Assembly: GCA_023433185.1 (NCBI GenBank)
Contig: JAEZEN010000243.1
Span: 1 to 7,921 of the forward strand
DNA from: Pseudomonadota bacterium
GTDB lineage: Bacteria; Pseudomonadota; Alphaproteobacteria; Rhizobiales; Kaistiaceae
Direction of reading: 5' to 3'
Length of the DNA: 7,921 bases
Position numbers and translations under genes: made by a program
Notes under the pieces: model-generated
What the model saw: only the letters and a program-made list of their open reading frames with translations
What the model was told of the DNA's origin: nothing
Databases searched by the model: none
Shown here: in pieces, positions 5,420-7,921 of the stretch
How the letters are laid out: every line of letters begins with the position of its first letter
How positions within the stretch are numbered: position 1 is the stretch's first letter

Positions 5420-6617
5420 CGACGATGCCGTGATCGTGGAGGCGCCCGATCTCGTGGTCCGGCAGTCCCAGGGACGCGAGAATCTCGTCGGTGTGCTGGC
5501 CGAGGGCGGGTGCGGGTAGCGGCGGCAGGTGGCTCCCATCGCCGATGTCGAGCGGCGAGGCCGGCGTCCGGTAGGCGCTGCCGCCCGGGTGCATCACGGT
5601 CGCGAAGAGGCCGGGCGCAATGACGCGCGGGTCGGCGGTCGCGGCGGCGCGGAACGACCGGTAAGGCCCGTGGGACACGCCGGATCCGGTGAAGGCGGCG
5701 TCGACCTCGGCGAGGGTCCGCGCCGCGAACCACGGCGCCAGCACCGCGGCAATCTCCTCGCGCGCGGCAAAGCGGCCACCCTCGCTGTGGAGGTCGATCC
5801 CGGTGCGGGCCGCAACCGCCGTCATCGCGGCTTCCGAGCCGGTCGCCCCCTTGAGCGCGCGCCATTGCTTCGGCGTCAGCGCAACGACCATCACGCGCTC
5901 GCCATCCCGCGTCGCGAAGTCTCGGCCGAAGGCGCCGTAGAGGTCGTTGCCGGGCTTGCCGCCGTCGTCAAGGCCGAGTTCGCCCTGGGCCAGGCGGCCG
6001 AGCGCAGCGGTGATCGCGAAGGCGACGTCGGAGAGCGCGAGACGGACGAGGGCGCCCTCGCCGGTCCTGACGCGCCGGCGCTCCGCCGCGAGCAGGCCGA
6101 CCGCGGCATGGAGCCCGGCCGCGATGTCCCAGGCCGGGAGGACGCTGTTGACCGGCCCGGTGCCCGGCGGGCCGGTGATCGCCGGAAAGCCGGTTGCCGG
6201 GTGGACGGTGTAGTCGATCGCGCTGGAGCCGTCCCGATTGCCGGTGAGCGAGACCATGATCAGATCGTCGCGCTGCGTTCGAAGGGTGTCGTAGCTGAGC
6301 CAGCCGGCGGCAGGGAGGTTGGTCAGGAAGATGCCGGCGTCGGGCCCGGGCCGGGCGATCAGCCGGGTGACGATCTCGCGTCCCTCCGGAGACTTGAGAT
6401 CGACGGCGAGCGAGCGCTTGCCCTTGTTGAGGCCCTGCCAGAACAGACTGTTGCCGGCGCCGTCGAGCGGCCAGCGGCGCGCGTCGAGCCCGCCGCCGAT
6501 CGGATCGAAGCGGATGACGTCCGCCCCGAGCTGGGCGAGCGTCATGCCGGTGAGCGGCACCGCGACGAAGGCCGAGCCCTCGACGACGCTGAGACCGGCG
6601 AGAATGCCGTCAGCCAT
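5409..6617 (-). CDS. mct: Family III (CaiB/BaiF) CoA-transferase resembling mesaconyl-CoA C1-C4 transferase (2-methylfumaryl-CoA isomerase)
   Basis: A complete 402-residue protein, full length for the family. Family III CoA-transferases carry CoA on an aspartate; here D164 in the context PAWDIAAGLHAAVGLLAAER is the expected catalytic residue. The N-terminal run VVEGSAFVAVPLTGMTLAQL, then IRFDPIGGGLDARRWP (35-50), GLNKGKRSLAVDL (62-74), the block LYGAFGRDF and the ending HDHGIVAGG match, from memory, the Chloroflexus enzyme Mct. Mct moves CoA within mesaconate from C1 to C4 in the 3-hydroxypropionate bi-cycle. The start ATG at 6617 overlaps the permease stop by 8 bp and has no ribosome binding site, so it is translationally coupled as the last gene of the importer operon. 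No partner genes of mesaconyl-CoA metabolism are in the window, so another substrate remains possible. Confidence 0.78.
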   Translation of the reverse strand: MADGILAGLSVVEGSAFVAVPLTGMTLAQLGADVIRFDPIGGGLDARRWPLDGAGNSLFWQGLNKGKRSLAVDLKSPEGREIVTRLIARPGPDAGIFLTNLPAAGWLSYDTLRTQRDDLIMVSLTGNRDGSSAIDYTVHPATGFPAITGPPGTGPVNSVLPAWDIAAGLHAAVGLLAAERRRVRTGEGALVRLALSDVAFAITAALGRLAQGELGLDDGGKPGNDLYGAFGRDFATRDGERVMVVALTPKQWRALKGATGSEAAMTAVAARTGIDLHSEGGRFAAREEIAAVLAPWFAARTLAEVDAAFTGSGVSHGPYRSFRAAATADPRVIAPGLFATVMHPGGSAYRTPASPLDIGDGSHLPPLPAPALGQHTDEILASLGLPDHEIGRLHDHGIVAGG

Positions 6618-7614
6618 CGCTGGCGCGGGCCAGCGCCCGGCTGCGCTGCCACTTGACCAGCTGATCGAGCACCACGGCGATGACGATCACCGCGCCGGTG
6701 ACGAAGGTGCTCCACGTCGCGTCGATGCCGAAGAAGATCAGGCCGCTCGAGATGACCTGGATGATGAGCATGCCGACCACGGCGCCGATGACCGTGCCGT
6801 AGCCGCCCGACAGCGGCGTTCCGCCGATGATCACCGCGGCGACGACGACGAGCACGAAGTCGGAACCCTCCTGCGGATCGATGGCGCCGCGGAAGCCGAT
6901 ATACATCGCCCCCGACAGGCCGCCGATCGCCCCCATCAGCACCAGCGTCTGGAGCCGCACCATGTTGTTGGAGATGCCGGCCAGCTCGGCGGCTTCGGGG
7001 TTGCTGCCCACGGCCTGCACGCGATAGCCGAACTTCGTCCGGTGGAGGACGAAGTGCATGACGATGGCCAGCGCCACGAAGACCAGCGCCGCCACCGGCA
7101 CGATGCCGAAGACCCTGCTCGAGACGATCGTGAAGAAGCTCGTCGTCTGGTCGGGCGGCACCACGGCGCGGCCGCCGTTCACCACCAGCGAGAGCCCCTG
7201 GAACATCGAGTAGGTGCCGAGCGTGACGATGATCGCCGGCAGGCGGAGACCGACCGCCAGCACCCCGTTGAAGAGGCCGAGCCCGGCGCCGAAGAGGACG
7301 CCGAGCCCGGCGGCGAGCCACGGGTCGACGCCGGCGACCATCAGCAGCCCGGCGAATACGGCGGAGAAGTTGAAGATCCAGCCGACCGAAAGGTCGATCT
7401 CGCGGATGGCGAGGAGATAGACCATGCCGATCGCCAGCATGCCCTGGAAGGTGGTGTGGCTGAGGATGGTGAGCAGGTTGAGCGGGTTGAGGAAGCGCGG
7501 CCGGGCGATGCCGATGATCGCGATCAGGACGAGCAGCGCGATGATGACGCCGATCTCCTCGGGAAAGCGGAAGCGGCGGCGGGTCATGGTCGGGGGCGCG
7601 GCGGTGTCGGTCAT
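6610..7614 (-). CDS. CUT2-type sugar ABC transporter permease (RbsC-like)
   Basis: A complete 334-residue integral membrane protein with about eight to ten hydrophobic segments, the first at about residues 20-37 (IGVIIALLVLIAIIGIA). Family signatures of ribose/xylose-type permeases are present: REIDLSVG (71-78), PAIIVTLGTYSMFQGL (126-141), the cytoplasmic loop AVGSNPEAAELAGI (201-214) that contacts the ATPase, and IIGGTPLSGGYGTVIGAVVG (262-281). It would form the inner-membrane channel for a pentose, hexose, polyol or related solute delivered by a periplasmic binding protein, which is not in the window. The ATG at 7614 overlaps the ATPase stop by 4 bp (ATGA), a classic coupled junction, and has little of its own ribosome binding site. 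Confidence 0.94.
   Translation of the reverse strand: MTDTAAPPTMTRRRFRFPEEIGVIIALLVLIAIIGIARPRFLNPLNLLTILSHTTFQGMLAIGMVYLLAIREIDLSVGWIFNFSAVFAGLLMVAGVDPWLAAGLGVLFGAGLGLFNGVLAVGLRLPAIIVTLGTYSMFQGLSLVVNGGRAVVPPDQTTSFFTIVSSRVFGIVPVAALVFVALAIVMHFVLHRTKFGYRVQAVGSNPEAAELAGISNNMVRLQTLVLMGAIGGLSGAMYIGFRGAIDPQEGSDFVLVVVAAVIIGGTPLSGGYGTVIGAVVGMLIIQVISSGLIFFGIDATWSTFVTGAVIVIAVVLDQLVKWQRSRALARASDG
6618..6635 (-). promoter_or_regulatory. Hairpin directly before the Mct-like start codon
   Basis: On the minus strand CGCTGGC, the loop CCGC and GCCAGCG form a perfect 7-bp stem whose last base touches the ATG at 6617. It lies inside the end of the permease gene. If it forms in mRNA it would block independent initiation and make translation of the Mct-like protein depend on ribosomes finishing the permease. 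Confidence 0.35.
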
Positions 7615-7921
7615 GGATGGGTCTCGCGGGCACTCGCTGCGGCCGGCGGCTCGCCGGTGTTGATGACGTGGAGGAGGGTGTGGTCGTCGACGCCATCCAG
7701 TTCGGCGGCGATGCGCCCCTGGTAGAACACGATGATGCGGTCGCAGAGACCGACGAGCTCGGGCAGCTCGGTCGACGAGAACAGGACGATGCCGCCGTCG
7801 GCCGCCATCCTGCGGATGAGCGTGTAGATCTCGCGCTTGGCGCCGACATCGACGCCGCGCGTCGGGTCGTCGAGGAGGAAGACCTTCGGCCCGATCTCGA
7901 GCCACTTGCCGATCACCACCT
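7611..7921 (-). CDS. Sugar ABC transporter ATP-binding protein (RbsA/MglA-like), C-terminal part
   Basis: The last 103 codons of a gene that begins beyond the right edge. The residues are the end of the second nucleotide-binding domain of a two-domain sugar-import ATPase: the segment after the signature motif (VVIGKWLEIGPKV), Walker B with D-loop (FLLDDPTRGVDVGAKREIY), then IVLFSSTELPELVGLCDRII and YQGRIAAEL. This layout with RGVDVGAK is specific to the ribose/galactose importer ATPases. The catalytic glutamate after the Walker B aspartate is replaced by aspartate (LLDDPT rather than LLDEPT). Its role is to power the permease encoded directly downstream, with which it shares an ATGA overlap. 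Confidence 0.93.
   Translation of the reverse strand, partial: VVIGKWLEIGPKVFLLDDPTRGVDVGAKREIYTLIRRMAADGGIVLFSSTELPELVGLCDRIIVFYQGRIAAELDGVDDHTLLHVINTGEPPAAASARETHP

Noticed and set aside
4007..5539. 510-codon minus-strand open frame across the repressor and flavoprotein genes
   Set aside because: Antisense to two well supported genes; composition is that of a shadow frame and no motif is recognisable.
5529..7725. Long plus-strand open frames opposite the CoA-transferase and permease genes
   Set aside because: Arg/Asp/His-rich shadows of the minus-strand genes with no domain or credible start.

Overview
This is a GC-rich, densely coded window, most likely from an alphaproteobacterium. That placement is an inference from base composition, the strong bias to G/C at third codon positions, and the familiar look of the protein families; nothing in the window fixes the taxon. 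It holds six complete genes and two genes cut by the window edges, in three transcription units. No RNA gene, CRISPR array, insertion sequence or integrase was seen.

Left block (1-3515, minus strand): a compact four-gene unit. An enolase-superfamily enzyme of the mandelate racemase/muconate lactonizing type comes first, with a GTG start and a strong ribosome binding site. It is followed by the alpha and beta E1 subunits of a thiamine-diphosphate 2-oxoacid (or acetoin-type) dehydrogenase, then the start of a lipoyl E2 acyltransferase that runs off the left edge. A dehydratase leading into a 2-oxoacid dehydrogenase complex suggests a catabolic route from a sugar acid or other hydroxy acid to a 2-oxo acid and then to an acyl-CoA.

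Middle (3516-5395): a 239-bp divergent intergenic region carries a candidate promoter for the left block and a 20-bp near-palindrome centred on CpG, the geometry expected of a LacI-family operator. On the plus strand follow a LacI-family repressor and a small flavin-binding split-barrel protein of the general stress protein 26/pyridoxamine-phosphate-oxidase-like family.

Right block (5409-7921, minus strand): the end of a sugar ABC ATPase (RbsA/MglA type), a CUT2-type sugar permease (RbsC type), and a family III CoA-transferase that closely resembles mesaconyl-CoA C1-C4 transferase (2-methylfumaryl-CoA isomerase, Mct). The genes overlap by 4 and 8 bp, so they are surely one operon. The small flavoprotein gene and the Mct-like gene converge, with 13 bp between their stop codons.

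Taken together, the window looks like a catabolic locus: an ABC importer brings in a sugar-like solute, the LacI-type protein senses it or a product, the enolase-superfamily enzyme dehydrates an acid, and the E1/E2 complex makes a CoA ester. An Mct-like enzyme at the end of the importer operon is the least expected element. It points to a link with C5 CoA-ester (mesaconyl-CoA) metabolism, which is inference, not something the sequence proves.
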